Source: Yinghuangia sp051388915
GTDB lineage: Bacteria; Actinomycetota; Actinomycetes; Streptomycetales; Streptomycetaceae
Assembly (NCBI RefSeq): GCF_051388915.1
Contig: NZ_JBPKBH010000002.1
Coordinates: forward strand, 310,001 to 374,000
Reading direction: 5' to 3'
Length of the DNA stretch: 64,000 nt
Shown: piece after piece, positions 42,017 through 50,726 of the stretch
Position numbering within the stretch: the stretch's first letter is position 1
Layout: each line of letters begins with the position of its first letter
Program-made: the position numbers and the translations under genes
Notes under the pieces: generated by a model
Databases searched by the model: none
Seen by the model: the letters and a program-made list of their open reading frames with translations, nothing else
What the model was told of the DNA's origin: nothing

Positions 42017-42340
42017 ATGCCCCGCGGATCCAGCCCCAAGAGGGAACGCCAGTACGAGCACATCAAGGACAGCGCCCTGGATCGCGGCGAGAGCAGGAAG
42101 CGGGCCGAGGAGATCGCCGCCCGTACGGTGAACAAGGAGCGGGCGCGGCACGGCGAGTCCAAGACGGCGAGCAAGTCGTCCACCCGCGACATCTCGTCCG
42201 GTCGGCGCGGCGGACTCCGCTCGCACAGCGGTTCCGGCGGTCCGACGAAGGACCAGCTCTACGCCGAGGCCAAGCGGCGCAACGTCAAGGGCCGTTCCAC
42301 GATGACCAAGAAGCAACTCGCGTCCGCGCTGGGCCGCTGA
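42017..42340 (+). CDS. small basic protein with Rho-N-like domain (plasmid stabilisation protein-like)
   Basis: 107 residues, very basic. MPRGSSPKRERQYEHIKDSALDRGESRKRAEEIAARTVNKERARHGES is a helical region common in actinobacterial proteins named plasmid stabilisation proteins; TKDQLYAEAKRRNVKGRSTMTKKQLASALGR is a Rho termination factor N-terminal-type (SAP-like) nucleic-acid-binding motif. Probably binds DNA or RNA; no toxin partner adjoins. ATG 42017 has AAGGAG upstream. Confidence 0.85.
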   Translation: MPRGSSPKRERQYEHIKDSALDRGESRKRAEEIAARTVNKERARHGESKTASKSSTRDISSGRRGGLRSHSGSGGPTKDQLYAEAKRRNVKGRSTMTKKQLASALGR

Positions 42341-42393
42341 CCCGGGGCGGAGGCAACCACGGAGCGCCCCTGGACACCCAAAGTGATGTTTGT

Positions 42394-42428
42394 TTGACTG
42401 GGCGTCACAGACACGGGGGATGTGACGC
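42394..42428. promoter_or_regulatory. promoter/operator candidate upstream of the winged-helix gene
   Basis: TTGACT (42394-42399) followed by an inverted repeat GCGTCACA (42402-42409) and TGTGACGC (42421-42428), 11-nt spacer. The -10 region is weak. Likely autoregulatory site of the regulator 200 bp downstream. Confidence 0.5.
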
Positions 42429-42629
42429 GATGCCGCGCGAACGGTGCCGAACAGGCCGCTTACTGCGGATACCGCCAGGCCGGACGCGGCCCGGCGGTTC
42501 CCGTGGTGCTCCTCCGTACCGAACCGCCTCTGCCACCGAGTGCGACGTCCGGGGGGCGCGGTCGGCACGCCGCCACCGCCCGGCGTGCGCGCTGCGGATT
42601 GCGGGCCTTCCCTAGGGAGACACAGCGCC

Positions 42630-43118
42630 ATGACGCATGCACCCACACGTGCGGCCCTGGCTTCCGTGGCCGCGCCGCGGTTACGACCCCTCGACGGACC
42701 TCCGGGGCCGGTTCCGCCGCAGAGGCCGCGCGGTTCGAGCGGGCGGCGGATCACCGAGGGCGAGTTGGTCGACGACGAGCTGCGCGTCAGCCTGGACGAA
42801 AGGACCGTCAGCGTCGGCTCGTGCATCCTCGAACTCACCTTCCTGGAATTCGAGTTGCTGGCGCACCTGCTGCTGCACCCGCGCCAGGTCTTCTCCCGGC
42901 GCCAGCTCATGGAGACGGTCTGGGGCTACCCCGAGGCCGGCGGCGGGCGCACGGTGGACGTCCATATAGCCCGCCTCCGCCGCAAGTTGGGCGCCCGGCA
43001 TCGCGACCGCCTCGCGACGGTGCGCCGCGTCGGGTACAAGTACGTCCCGCACGACATGACCGTGCTGCCCTCGCGAATCCCCCAGCCCAGAACGCGCGTT
43101 CAGACACCCGTCGGGTAG
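42630..43118 (+). CDS. free-standing OmpR/PhoB-type winged-helix regulator
   Basis: 162 residues lacking a receiver domain. LELTFLEFELLAHLLLHPRQVFSRRQLMETVWGYPEAGGGRTVDVHIARLRRKLGARHRDRLATVRRVGYKYVP is the complete winged helix of OmpR/PhoB regulators. The N-terminal 60 residues are Pro/Arg-rich. It probably binds tandem DNA repeats without phosphorylation control. ATG 42630, with AGGGAG 10 nt upstream; the frame is open to 42444. It converges on the PucR gene. Confidence 0.85.
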   Translation: MTHAPTRAALASVAAPRLRPLDGPPGPVPPQRPRGSSGRRITEGELVDDELRVSLDERTVSVGSCILELTFLEFELLAHLLLHPRQVFSRRQLMETVWGYPEAGGGRTVDVHIARLRRKLGARHRDRLATVRRVGYKYVPHDMTVLPSRIPQPRTRVQTPVG

Positions 43119-43148
43119 CCGTGGCGTAGCCCCGCGCCTGCCGCCCCC

Positions 43149-44789
43149 TCAGACCCCCTGGCGCCGGATGCGCAGCGCCAGCCACAGGTCGAACCGGTCG
43201 CCGCCGTCGTCGAGGCGGCGGCCGGTCGCGGCCATCGCCTTGTCCATCCGGTTGCGCACGGTGTGCCGGTGCACGGCCAGGCGCCGGCTGGTCTCGTCCC
43301 AGGAGCCGCCCGCCTCCAACCACGCCTCCAGGGTTGCGGTCAACTCACCGTTGCCGTCGGCCTGTTCGAGCGGGCCGAGGACGGCGTCCGCAAAGCCCGC
43401 CAGCGCGCCGCGGTCGGCCAGCGACAGCAACAGGTCGCCGGACGCTCCGCGTTCGTTCTCGACCGGGCGTCCGGCCCGGCGGCTGAGCGGCACCAGGGCG
43501 CGTGCGCCGCGCATCGAGAAGGACGCGTCCTCGGGCGCCGTCAGCGGCCCGATTCCGGCCGCGGCCCCGGGCGCGAACCGTGCGAGGACGTCGAACACGT
43601 CGATGTCGCCGCCGCAGACCACCTCGACCATGTCCCCGACGACGCGGACCAGCCCGCCGGGCACGGCGAGCGCCAGGTCGGCCGCGAGGTCCGTGCCCGT
43701 GACCGCGTCGGATCCCCCGGCGCTCCCGACCGCACTCTCGACCGCGAAGCCCCGGACCGTCTCGGCCGCCAGGCCCGCGGCCGCCAGGACGTCCCGCGCC
43801 CGGTCCGCCGTCGTGTCCGGGGCGAGCAGGCGGCCGAGCAGCGCCGCCCGGCGTCGGCGCACCGGTTCGTCGGCGAGGTGGCGGCGCTCCAGTTCGAGGG
43901 ACAGCAGCGACACGAGCCCGGATGCCAGCAGCCGGGCGTCGGCGTCGATGTGCCCGGCGAGGACGAGCAGGCCGCGCAGCCGTTCGGCGCCCAGCGGCAG
44001 CACCTCGACGCGCACCGCGGTGCCGTCCGCCGCCCCGGCGGTGCTGCTGCCGCTGCCGTGCAGCCCGCGTGCCGCGACCCGGCGTACCAGGTCTCCGGCG
44101 TCGGCGAGCAGCGTGCCGGGGTCCTGGGCGGCGTCGGCGATGAGGCGGCCGAGGGGATCGGCGACGAGGGCGTCGACGCCGGTCGCCGCGGACCAGGCGC
44201 GCAGCGTCGCGGTGAGGCCCTGGCCGGACGCCGCCGCGGTGGTCAGCCTGCGCTGCGCCTCGAAGGCGCGTTCCAGGGCACGGCGGCGCAGCGCGGCCCG
44301 GGCCTCGAAGACCGCCTTGGTGACGGCGATGAAGGGGACCTCGTCGGGGACGGTGAGCAGCGGCATCCCGGCCGCCCGCGCCGCCCGCACCAGCGGGTCC
44401 GGCGCGCTCTGGTACGGCAGGTCGCGCCCGAGCCCCAGGACCAGCCCGCAGGCCCCGGCCCCGCCCGCGGCCGCGTCGCGCACGTAGGCGGCGCAGGCCT
44501 CGTCCGTCATCGGCAGCAGGAGCCCGATGGTCATCAGCAGCTCGCCGCCTTGCAGCCACTGGCCGGGGGTCAGCAGCTCGGACACGTGGGCGGCCTCGAT
44601 CGGACGGCCCAGGTTCCGGTGCCCGGCGGCCACCGTGAGGCGCAGTTCCGGGATGGCGACGAGGTCGGCGATGCGCAGCGCGCCCTCGCCGCCCGGCCCG
44701 GCGCCCGCCGGGGTCCGGCCGCGCGCCGAATCGCGTCCCGCCGCGGTCCCGCGCGGCACATCCTCCGATTCCATGGACATATTGTCCAT
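43149..44789 (-). CDS. PucR-family transcriptional regulator
   Basis: About 546 residues. The N-terminal PucR domain (RIADLVAIPELRLTVAAGHRNLGRPIEAAHVSELLTPGQWLQGGELLMTIGLLLP) senses a purine-like or nitrogen ligand; the centre is GGDEF/GAF-like; the C terminus EAGGSWDETSRRLAVHRHTVRNRMDKAMAATGRRLDD is the HTH_30 DNA-binding helix pair. Start uncertain: ATG 44789, 44780, 44774 and GTG 44795 are all in frame without SD. Divergent from the NCS1 permease, which it very probably activates; a palindrome overlaps the start region. Confidence 0.88.
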   Translation of the reverse strand: MDNMSMESEDVPRGTAAGRDSARGRTPAGAGPGGEGALRIADLVAIPELRLTVAAGHRNLGRPIEAAHVSELLTPGQWLQGGELLMTIGLLLPMTDEACAAYVRDAAAGGAGACGLVLGLGRDLPYQSAPDPLVRAARAAGMPLLTVPDEVPFIAVTKAVFEARAALRRRALERAFEAQRRLTTAAASGQGLTATLRAWSAATGVDALVADPLGRLIADAAQDPGTLLADAGDLVRRVAARGLHGSGSSTAGAADGTAVRVEVLPLGAERLRGLLVLAGHIDADARLLASGLVSLLSLELERRHLADEPVRRRRAALLGRLLAPDTTADRARDVLAAAGLAAETVRGFAVESAVGSAGGSDAVTGTDLAADLALAVPGGLVRVVGDMVEVVCGGDIDVFDVLARFAPGAAAGIGPLTAPEDASFSMRGARALVPLSRRAGRPVENERGASGDLLLSLADRGALAGFADAVLGPLEQADGNGELTATLEAWLEAGGSWDETSRRLAVHRHTVRNRMDKAMAATGRRLDDGGDRFDLWLALRIRRQGV

Positions 44790-44790
44790 G
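44772..44790. promoter_or_regulatory. perfect 8-bp-arm palindrome at the PucR/NCS1 divergent promoter
   Basis: CATGGACA (44772-44779) and TGTCCATG (44783-44790) around TAT. It overlaps the predicted PucR start codons and lies about 100 bp upstream of the permease, so it fits a PucR operator and autoregulation. Confidence 0.6.
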
Positions 44791-44886
44791 ATCACGGATC
44801 AGAATCGACATTGCATCGATCGTTTACCGTGGGAAAGCGGGCGTACGGTCGCACCGTCCCCACCCCGCGCACCCCAGGAGATCTGT

Positions 44887-46425
44887 ATGGATGCCACCGC
44901 ACGCCCCGCGGACGGGCCGGTGAGAGGCTCCGGCTCCGGGCGGGTCGACACCCTGGTCGAGACCCGGTCGATCGACTACGTGCCGGCGAACGAGCGGCAC
45001 GGCAAGGTGTGGCACCAGGGCCCGTTCTGGTTCACCGGCAACTTCGTGCTCACCACGATGGTGACCGGCTTCCTCGGCCCGTCCCTGGGCCTCTCCCTCG
45101 GCTGGTCGGTGCTCGCCGTCGTGCTGGGGGCCTGCTTCGGCACCTTCTTCATGGCGTTCCACGCCAACCAGGGCCCGCGCATGGGCCTGCCGCAGATGAT
45201 CCAGTCCCGGGCGCAGTTCGGGCTGCGCGGCGCCATCCTGCCGTTCGCGGCCGTGGTGTTCGTGTACGTCGGCTTCAACGTGTTCAACGTGATCCTGGCG
45301 ACCGAGGGCCTGCAAACGGTGCTGCCGGGCGGCAAGGTCTTCTGGTACGTCGTGCTCATCGGCGTGGCGGTGGTCCTCGCGATCGTCGGGCACGACCTGC
45401 TGCACCTGGTGCAGCGGTGGCTGACATACATCCTGATCGCGGTCTTCGGCGTGCTGACCGTCGGCGCGGCGGTGAACCTCGACGTGCAGTCCCCGGCGGG
45501 CGGTGGCGGCTGGGACTGGACGTCGTTCCTGATCGTGTTCTCGGCCGCCGCCGGGTACCAGATCAGCTATGCGGTCTACGTCTCCGACTACTCGCGCTAC
45601 CTGCCCGCCGACGTCCCCGCCCGCAAGGTGATCTGGTGGACGTACGCCGGCGCTGCGGGTTCCGCGGCGTGGCTCATGTCCCTCGGCGCACTGATCGCGT
45701 CGGCCCTGCCCGAGCCCGGCGCCATCGCGGCCGTGCGGCAGGTGGGCAACGACATCGTCCCCGGCTTCGGCACGTTCACCGTGCTGCTGTCGTCGGTGGC
45801 GCTGGTCGGGATCATGGCGGTCAACGCGTACGGGGCCATGCTCACCACGGCGAGCGCGGTCGACGCGTTCCGCCCGGTGCGGCCGACCGTGCGTGTGCGG
45901 GTCGCGGGCATCGGGGCCATCGCGGTGGTGGTGTTCGTGACCGCGCTCGCGCTCCCCGACGACTACCTGGGCAACTTCAACGACTTCGTCCTGATGATGC
46001 TCTACTTCCTCGTCCCGTGGACCGCGGTGAACCTGACGGACTTCTACTTCGTACGGCGCGGACGCTACTCCATCACGGCGATCTTCGATCCGAACGGCCC
46101 CTACGGGAACTGGTCGTGGCGCGGCATGACGGCGTACGCGGTCGGCTTCGCGGCGATGGTGCCCTTCTTCTCCACCACCTTCTTCACCGGTCCGGCGGCC
46201 GAGGCGCTGGGTGGCGCGGACGTGTCGTTCGCGGTCGGACTGGTGGTGTCGGGCGTGTTGTACGTGGTGCTGTGCCGGGGCATGGAGTTGGAGGAGCCGG
46301 ACGTACCGGAGGCTTCGCCGCGCTGGGACGCCCCGGGCGGCGGCGCGGGTGCCGACGGGACCCCGGCGCGGAACACCGCGGGACGGCACGGCGGTTCGGC
46401 GCCGCGGACACCCACCGCGGTCTGA
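44887..46425 (+). CDS. NCS1-family nucleobase/cation symporter-type permease
   Basis: 512 residues with twelve hydrophobic helices. ERHGKVWHQGPFWFTGNFVLTTMVTGFLGPSLGLSLGW is the N-terminal block of NCS1 permeases (nucleobases, hydantoins, allantoin), and QISYAVYVSDYSRYLPADVPARK is a conserved central motif. The tail is Gly/Ala-rich and cytoplasmic. ATG 44887 has AGGAG 7 nt upstream. It heads a presumed operon with nitrilase and ureohydrolase genes. Confidence 0.93.
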   Translation: MDATARPADGPVRGSGSGRVDTLVETRSIDYVPANERHGKVWHQGPFWFTGNFVLTTMVTGFLGPSLGLSLGWSVLAVVLGACFGTFFMAFHANQGPRMGLPQMIQSRAQFGLRGAILPFAAVVFVYVGFNVFNVILATEGLQTVLPGGKVFWYVVLIGVAVVLAIVGHDLLHLVQRWLTYILIAVFGVLTVGAAVNLDVQSPAGGGGWDWTSFLIVFSAAAGYQISYAVYVSDYSRYLPADVPARKVIWWTYAGAAGSAAWLMSLGALIASALPEPGAIAAVRQVGNDIVPGFGTFTVLLSSVALVGIMAVNAYGAMLTTASAVDAFRPVRPTVRVRVAGIGAIAVVVFVTALALPDDYLGNFNDFVLMMLYFLVPWTAVNLTDFYFVRRGRYSITAIFDPNGPYGNWSWRGMTAYAVGFAAMVPFFSTTFFTGPAAEALGGADVSFAVGLVVSGVLYVVLCRGMELEEPDVPEASPRWDAPGGGAGADGTPARNTAGRHGGSAPRTPTAV

Positions 46426-46441
46426 TGTGAGGACGGACGTT

Positions 46442-47380
46442 GTGGCGGACGGCAGGGCGGACGGCATGGCCGACGAGGCTCGGTTCGACGTGGTGGACCC
46501 GGTCGCGGACCGGACGGTGGACCCGGCCGCCGCGACCGGCGTCATGGTGGCGTGCGCCCAGATCGCGCCGATCGTCGGCGAGCCGGAGGCCAACCGGCGT
46601 GCCGCCGTCGACGCGATCGAGCGCGCCGCAGCGGCCGGGGCCCGGATCGTCGTGCTGCCGGAACTGGCCAACAGCGGCTACGTGTTCCGCGACGCGGCGG
46701 AGGCCGCGGACCTGGCGGAGGCGGCGGACGGTCCGACCACCGCGGCCTGGGCGGACGCCGCGCGCCGCCACGGACTGGTCGTCGTGGGCGGCCTGTGCGA
46801 GCGGGCGCCGGACGCGACCGTGCGCAACTCGGCGGTGGTCGTGGACGCTTCGGGCGTGCGCGCCGTGTACCGCAAGGCGCACCTGTGGGGCCGGGAGGCG
46901 GAGATGTTCGTCGCCGGGGACGAGGCGCCGCCGGTCGTCGAGACGGAGTTCGGCCGGATCGGCGTGCTGGTCTGCTACGACGTGGAGTTCCCCGAGTGGG
47001 TGCGGCTGGTCGCGCTCGGCGGTGCGGACATCCTGTGCGCGCCGGTCAACTGGCCTTACTACCCGAGGCCGGCGGGCGAGCGTCCGGCCGAGGTGGTCCG
47101 CGTGCAGGCGAACGCCGCCGTCAACCGCATGTTCGTGGCGGCCTGCGACCGGGTCGGGCCGGAGCGCGGCACGGACTGGGTCGGCGGGTCGGTGATCACC
47201 GACGCCGACGGCTTCCCGCTGGCGGGCCCCCACCCGGGCGAGGAGCGCCTGCTGCTGGCACGCTGCGCACTGGCCGAGGCCCGCGACAAGCGCGTCGGCT
47301 CGTTCAACGACGTGCTGGCCGACCGGCGCCCGGAGTTGTACGGGCCGGTTCTCGGTGGGGCGCCGCCTACGGTGACGTGA
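46442..47380 (+). CDS. carbon-nitrogen hydrolase (nitrilase superfamily)
   Basis: 312 residues. Catalytic Glu is in VLPELANSGYVF, Lys in VYRKAHLWG and Cys in VLVCYDVEFPEWVRL, the nitrilase triad. Family relatives include N-carbamoylputrescine and beta-ureidopropionate hydrolases and omega-amidases; the adjoining ureohydrolase and permease suggest hydrolysis of an amide or carbamoyl intermediate. GTG 46442 has GAGGA upstream; ATG 46466 is in frame. 16 bp after the permease. Confidence 0.9.
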   Translation: MADGRADGMADEARFDVVDPVADRTVDPAAATGVMVACAQIAPIVGEPEANRRAAVDAIERAAAAGARIVVLPELANSGYVFRDAAEAADLAEAADGPTTAAWADAARRHGLVVVGGLCERAPDATVRNSAVVVDASGVRAVYRKAHLWGREAEMFVAGDEAPPVVETEFGRIGVLVCYDVEFPEWVRLVALGGADILCAPVNWPYYPRPAGERPAEVVRVQANAAVNRMFVAACDRVGPERGTDWVGGSVITDADGFPLAGPHPGEERLLLARCALAEARDKRVGSFNDVLADRRPELYGPVLGGAPPTVT

Positions 47381-47542
47381 CGCCGCGCCACGCGCCCCAG
47401 GACGTGGGCAAGCCGTACGTCCGGCGACGCCCGTCCCGCTCGGGGCCATGCCCTCGCTCGTTGCCCGGCCCTCCCCCGAGGCCGGCCCGACCCCCGGAAT
47501 CCGGCTCGCACCAGAGCCCCCAGCACCCCGAAAGGCCCTCCG

Positions 47543-48502
47543 ATGAGTTCCGCTCCCCTCGGCCCGATCGACGCGACCCGTGTGCCGCGCTTCGCCGGAC
47601 CCGCCACCTTCGCGCGGCTGCCGCGTGCCGACGAGGTGGACCACGTTGACGTCGCCGTCGTCGGGGTGCCGTTCGACAGCGGTGTCAGCTACCGGCCGGG
47701 GGCGCGGTTCGGTCCGGCGCATGTGCGGGCGTCGGCGAAACTGCTGCGGCCGTACAACCCGGCCCTCGACGTCTCGCCGTTCGCCGAGCTCCAGGTGGCG
47801 GACGCGGGCGACATCGCGGTGAACCCGTTCGACATCGCCGAGGCGATCGCCGCGGTGGAGAACGCCGCGCGCGTGTTCGCCGCCCGGGGCACCCGGCTGC
47901 TGACGATCGGCGGGGACCACACCGTCGCGCTGCCGCTGCTGCGCGCCGCGGCGGCCGAGCACGGCCCTATCGGCGTGGTGCACTTCGACGCGCACCTGGA
48001 CACGTGGGACACCTACTTCGGCCAGCCGTACACGCACGGAACGCCCTTCCGGCGCGCCGCCGAGGAAGGGCTGCTGGATCCGCGCCGCTGCCTGCACGTC
48101 GGCATCCGCGGACCGCTGTACAGCCCGGCGGACCTGACCGACGACGGGGTGCTGGGCTTCCAGGTCGTGCACAGCGACGACTACCAGGACGCCACGGTCG
48201 CGTCCGTGGTCGAGCGGATGCGGGCGCGGCTGGGCGACGGGCCGGTGTACGTGTCGGTGGACATCGACGTCCTCGACCCCGCGCACGCGCCCGGCACCGG
48301 AACTCCGGAGGCCGGCGGCCTGACGAGTCGCGAGCTGCTGGGGACGCTGCGCGGGCTGGTCGGACTGGACGTGGTGGGGGCGGACATCGTCGAGGTGGCC
48401 CCGGCGTACGACCACGCGGAGCTGACCGGCGTGGCCGCGGCGCATACAGCGTACGAACTGCTCTCGGTCCTGGCCCGCAACCGGCGCGACGCACAGGCGT
48501 AA
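47543..48502 (+). CDS. agmatinase/ureohydrolase-family protein
   Basis: 319 residues. GGDHTVALPLL, VVHFDAHLDTWDTY and VDIDVLDPAHAPGTGTPEAGG hold the His and four Asp residues that bind the two-metal cluster of arginase/agmatinase enzymes. Agmatinase, guanidinobutyrase, guanidinopropionase and nickel-dependent guanidine hydrolase share this fold, so the substrate is a guanidino compound of unknown kind. ATG 47543, 162 bp after the nitrilase gene. The final codons run into a 13-bp tandem repeat that spans the stop. Confidence 0.92.
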   Translation: MSSAPLGPIDATRVPRFAGPATFARLPRADEVDHVDVAVVGVPFDSGVSYRPGARFGPAHVRASAKLLRPYNPALDVSPFAELQVADAGDIAVNPFDIAEAIAAVENAARVFAARGTRLLTIGGDHTVALPLLRAAAAEHGPIGVVHFDAHLDTWDTYFGQPYTHGTPFRRAAEEGLLDPRRCLHVGIRGPLYSPADLTDDGVLGFQVVHSDDYQDATVASVVERMRARLGDGPVYVSVDIDVLDPAHAPGTGTPEAGGLTSRELLGTLRGLVGLDVVGADIVEVAPAYDHAELTGVAAAHTAYELLSVLARNRRDAQA

Positions 48503-48553
48503 CGCACAGGCGTAATGCACAAGCGCGACGCACAGGCGTGACGCACAGGCGTG
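48489..48553. repeat. five 13-bp tandem repeats across the ureohydrolase stop
   Basis: ACGCACAGGCGTA-type units at 48489, 48502, 48515 (degenerate), 48528 and 48541. The first encodes the last residues of the ureohydrolase and includes its stop. Slippage here would vary the C terminus. Confidence 0.85.
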
Positions 48554-48617
48554 ACCCGCGCGAGTGACCTCGGCCACCCCGCGCGGGCGCGCCCTCACGC
48601 CCTGTGAGGAGGATTAC

Positions 48618-48632
48618 CTGACGGATCGTCAG
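48618..48632. promoter_or_regulatory. TetR-type operator upstream of the DHA2 exporter
   Basis: CTGACGGATCGTCAG, perfect 6-bp arms with GAT centre, about 110 bp upstream of the MFS start. It differs at one base from the complement of the site at 32320-32334. No TetR gene is adjacent. Confidence 0.65.
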
Positions 48633-48738
48633 TTTTCTGTCCGCAAGGCATTGCTGCGCCCCCGGACCTTCCCTATGTTCGCTTCCGGGCATGATCGTCC
48701 GCCGAGGCCCGGTCCCCGGCGGCGGGAACGGAGCGGCA

Positions 48739-50226
48739 GTGGGCACCACTCGGCGGAAACAGCGCGACGAGCGGAGCCTCCGCGAACGCCTGATCATCCC
48801 GGTGCTCGCCTTCGCGGGCGTGCTCATGGCGCTCATGCAGACCGTCGTCGTACCGCTGCTGCCCGACCTGCCCGCGCAGACCGGCTCATCGCCGGCCACG
48901 GTGAGCTGGATGCTCACCGCGACCCTCGTCACCGGCGCGGTACTCAACCCGGTGCTGGGCCGCGCGGGCGACATGTACGGAAAACGCCGCGTGCTGCTCG
49001 CCTCGCTCGCCACCATGACGGTGGGCTCGGTTCTGTGCGCGGTGACCAGCGACATCCGGGTGCTGATCGCCGCCCGCGCGCTCCAGGGCACGGCGGCCGT
49101 CGTCGTGTCGCTGGCCACCAGCATCCTGCGGGACGAACTGCCGCCGCACCGGGTCGGGTCGGCCGCCGCCCTGATGAGCTCCACGGTCGGGCTCGGCGCC
49201 GCGTTCGGCCTGCCGCTCGCGTCGGTGGTCGTCGAGCACGCCGACTGGCACACCATGTTCTGGGTGACCACCGGTCTCGGCCTCGGCGGATTCGTCGCCG
49301 CCTGGCTGGTGGTGCCGGAGTCGCCGGTACGCACCCCCGGGCGCTTCGACATCGTCGGCACCGTGCTCCTCGGGGTCGGGCTGGTGGCGGTGCTCCTCGC
49401 CGCGTCGAAGGGCGGCGAGTGGGGCTGGACGTCCCCGACCGTGCCCGCGCTCGCGGGTGGCGGCGTGCTCGTCCTGCTCATTTGGGGATGGCACCAACTG
49501 CGCACCCGCGAGCCGGTGGTCGACCTGCGGCTGGCCGCCCGGCGCACGGTCTTCCTGCCGCACGCCGCGGCGCTGCTGACCGGCATCGCGTTCTACGCCA
49601 ACTGGCTCGCCACCGCGCAGCTCGTACAGGCTCCGGAGATCACCGGCTACGGGCTCGGCGCCTCGGCGGTGGTCGCGAGCCTGTGCCTGCTTCCGGGCGG
49701 CGTCATCATGGTGCTGCTGTCCCCGCTGTCGGCGCGGCTGTCGGACGCGCGGGGCGCGCGGGTGACGCTGGCGCTCGGCACGGCGGTGATCTCCGCGGCG
49801 TACCTCTTCCGGGTGTTCACCAGCGAGCAGTTGTGGACGATCACGCTCGGCGCGTCCCTGTGCTCGCTCGGCACCACGCTGGCCTATTCGGCGCTGCCGA
49901 CGCTGATCATCCAGGCGGTCCCGCAGGAGCAGACGGCGGCGGCGACCGGGCTGAACGTCCTGATGCGCACGATCGGGCAGGCCGTGTCGAGTGTGATCGT
50001 CGCGGTGGTCCTGACCCAACTGACGATGACCGTGGGCGGCCGAAGCTTCGCCGACCTGGACGCCTACCTGCTGGTCTTCGGGATCGCGAGCGCCGTCGCG
50101 GCCTGCGCGTCGCTCACCGCGCTCGCGCTGCCCAAAGCGGCCCCGCGGTCGGGCGCGGCCGTCGCGGCGGCACCCTCGGGCGCGAAGATCGCGGCGGTGT
50201 CCGGGGACCGCGGCACGGACGCCTGA
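48739..50226 (+). CDS. DHA2-family MFS multidrug exporter (14-helix type)
   Basis: About 495 residues with fourteen hydrophobic helices. LNPVLGRAGDMYGKRRVLLASL is the MFS loop motif A, ARALQGTAAVVVSLATSILRDELPPHRVGSAAALMSSTVGLGAAFGLPL is motif B/C of DHA2 exporters. Exports drugs or pigments by proton antiport. GTG 48739 has GGAG upstream; ATG 48691 is in frame. Probably controlled by the operator at 48618-48632 through a distant TetR protein. Confidence 0.9.
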   Translation: MGTTRRKQRDERSLRERLIIPVLAFAGVLMALMQTVVVPLLPDLPAQTGSSPATVSWMLTATLVTGAVLNPVLGRAGDMYGKRRVLLASLATMTVGSVLCAVTSDIRVLIAARALQGTAAVVVSLATSILRDELPPHRVGSAAALMSSTVGLGAAFGLPLASVVVEHADWHTMFWVTTGLGLGGFVAAWLVVPESPVRTPGRFDIVGTVLLGVGLVAVLLAASKGGEWGWTSPTVPALAGGGVLVLLIWGWHQLRTREPVVDLRLAARRTVFLPHAAALLTGIAFYANWLATAQLVQAPEITGYGLGASAVVASLCLLPGGVIMVLLSPLSARLSDARGARVTLALGTAVISAAYLFRVFTSEQLWTITLGASLCSLGTTLAYSALPTLIIQAVPQEQTAAATGLNVLMRTIGQAVSSVIVAVVLTQLTMTVGGRSFADLDAYLLVFGIASAVAACASLTALALPKAAPRSGAAVAAAPSGAKIAAVSGDRGTDA

Positions 50227-50625
50227 CGCCGGGGCCGCGGCAGCAGCCGCATGAGCGCATCACGCACTGCCCCGGCCGGACGCCCGGCGTCGGGTCCGTG
50301 GTCGCCGCTCGCCTCGCCGTCGCGCCGGCCGCCGCCGACCAGATCCCCGCGCCGTTTGCCGCCGGCCGCATCCCCGCGTCGGTCGCGGCCCTCTCCCTCG
50401 ACGGCCGCGGGCAAGGCCCCCGTCGACCACACCAACGACTGCACGCGCACCCGGCCGCCCGTCACACCACACCCCGATCATCTGTTGTCCCCCTCACGAT
50501 CGGCAGGCTGCGGTGTCCACTTGACCCCGCTCCGCACGATTGCCCGGGACGGGTGAAGCCGCCGTAGACCCCGCGGTCGATCCCGCGGCACGTTTAGGCG
50601 CGCGCCGAGATTCCGGAAAACTCCC
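50227..50625. other. intergenic region, no gene seen
   Basis: About 400 bases between the MFS gene and the sigma promoter. Open frames lack start signals and known folds. No clear terminator hairpin identified. Confidence 0.45.
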
Positions 50626-50650
50626 GAACCTCAAATTCCGCGCAGCGTCT
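50626..50650 (+). promoter_or_regulatory. ECF-type promoter of the sigma factor gene
   Basis: GAACC (50626-50630) and CGTCT (50646-50650) are 15 bp apart (GAAC-N16-CGTC), the common ECF promoter pattern, about 75 bp upstream of the ATG. It suggests autoregulation. A second candidate, GGGAAAC at about 50658, is less convincing. Confidence 0.6.
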
Positions 50651-50726
50651 GCTGTGCGGGAAACATGACGGCGCTAGCCTTCGCGCGACAGCCATCTGTC
50701 CGCCGAGGAATCGAGGACACCGAGTC

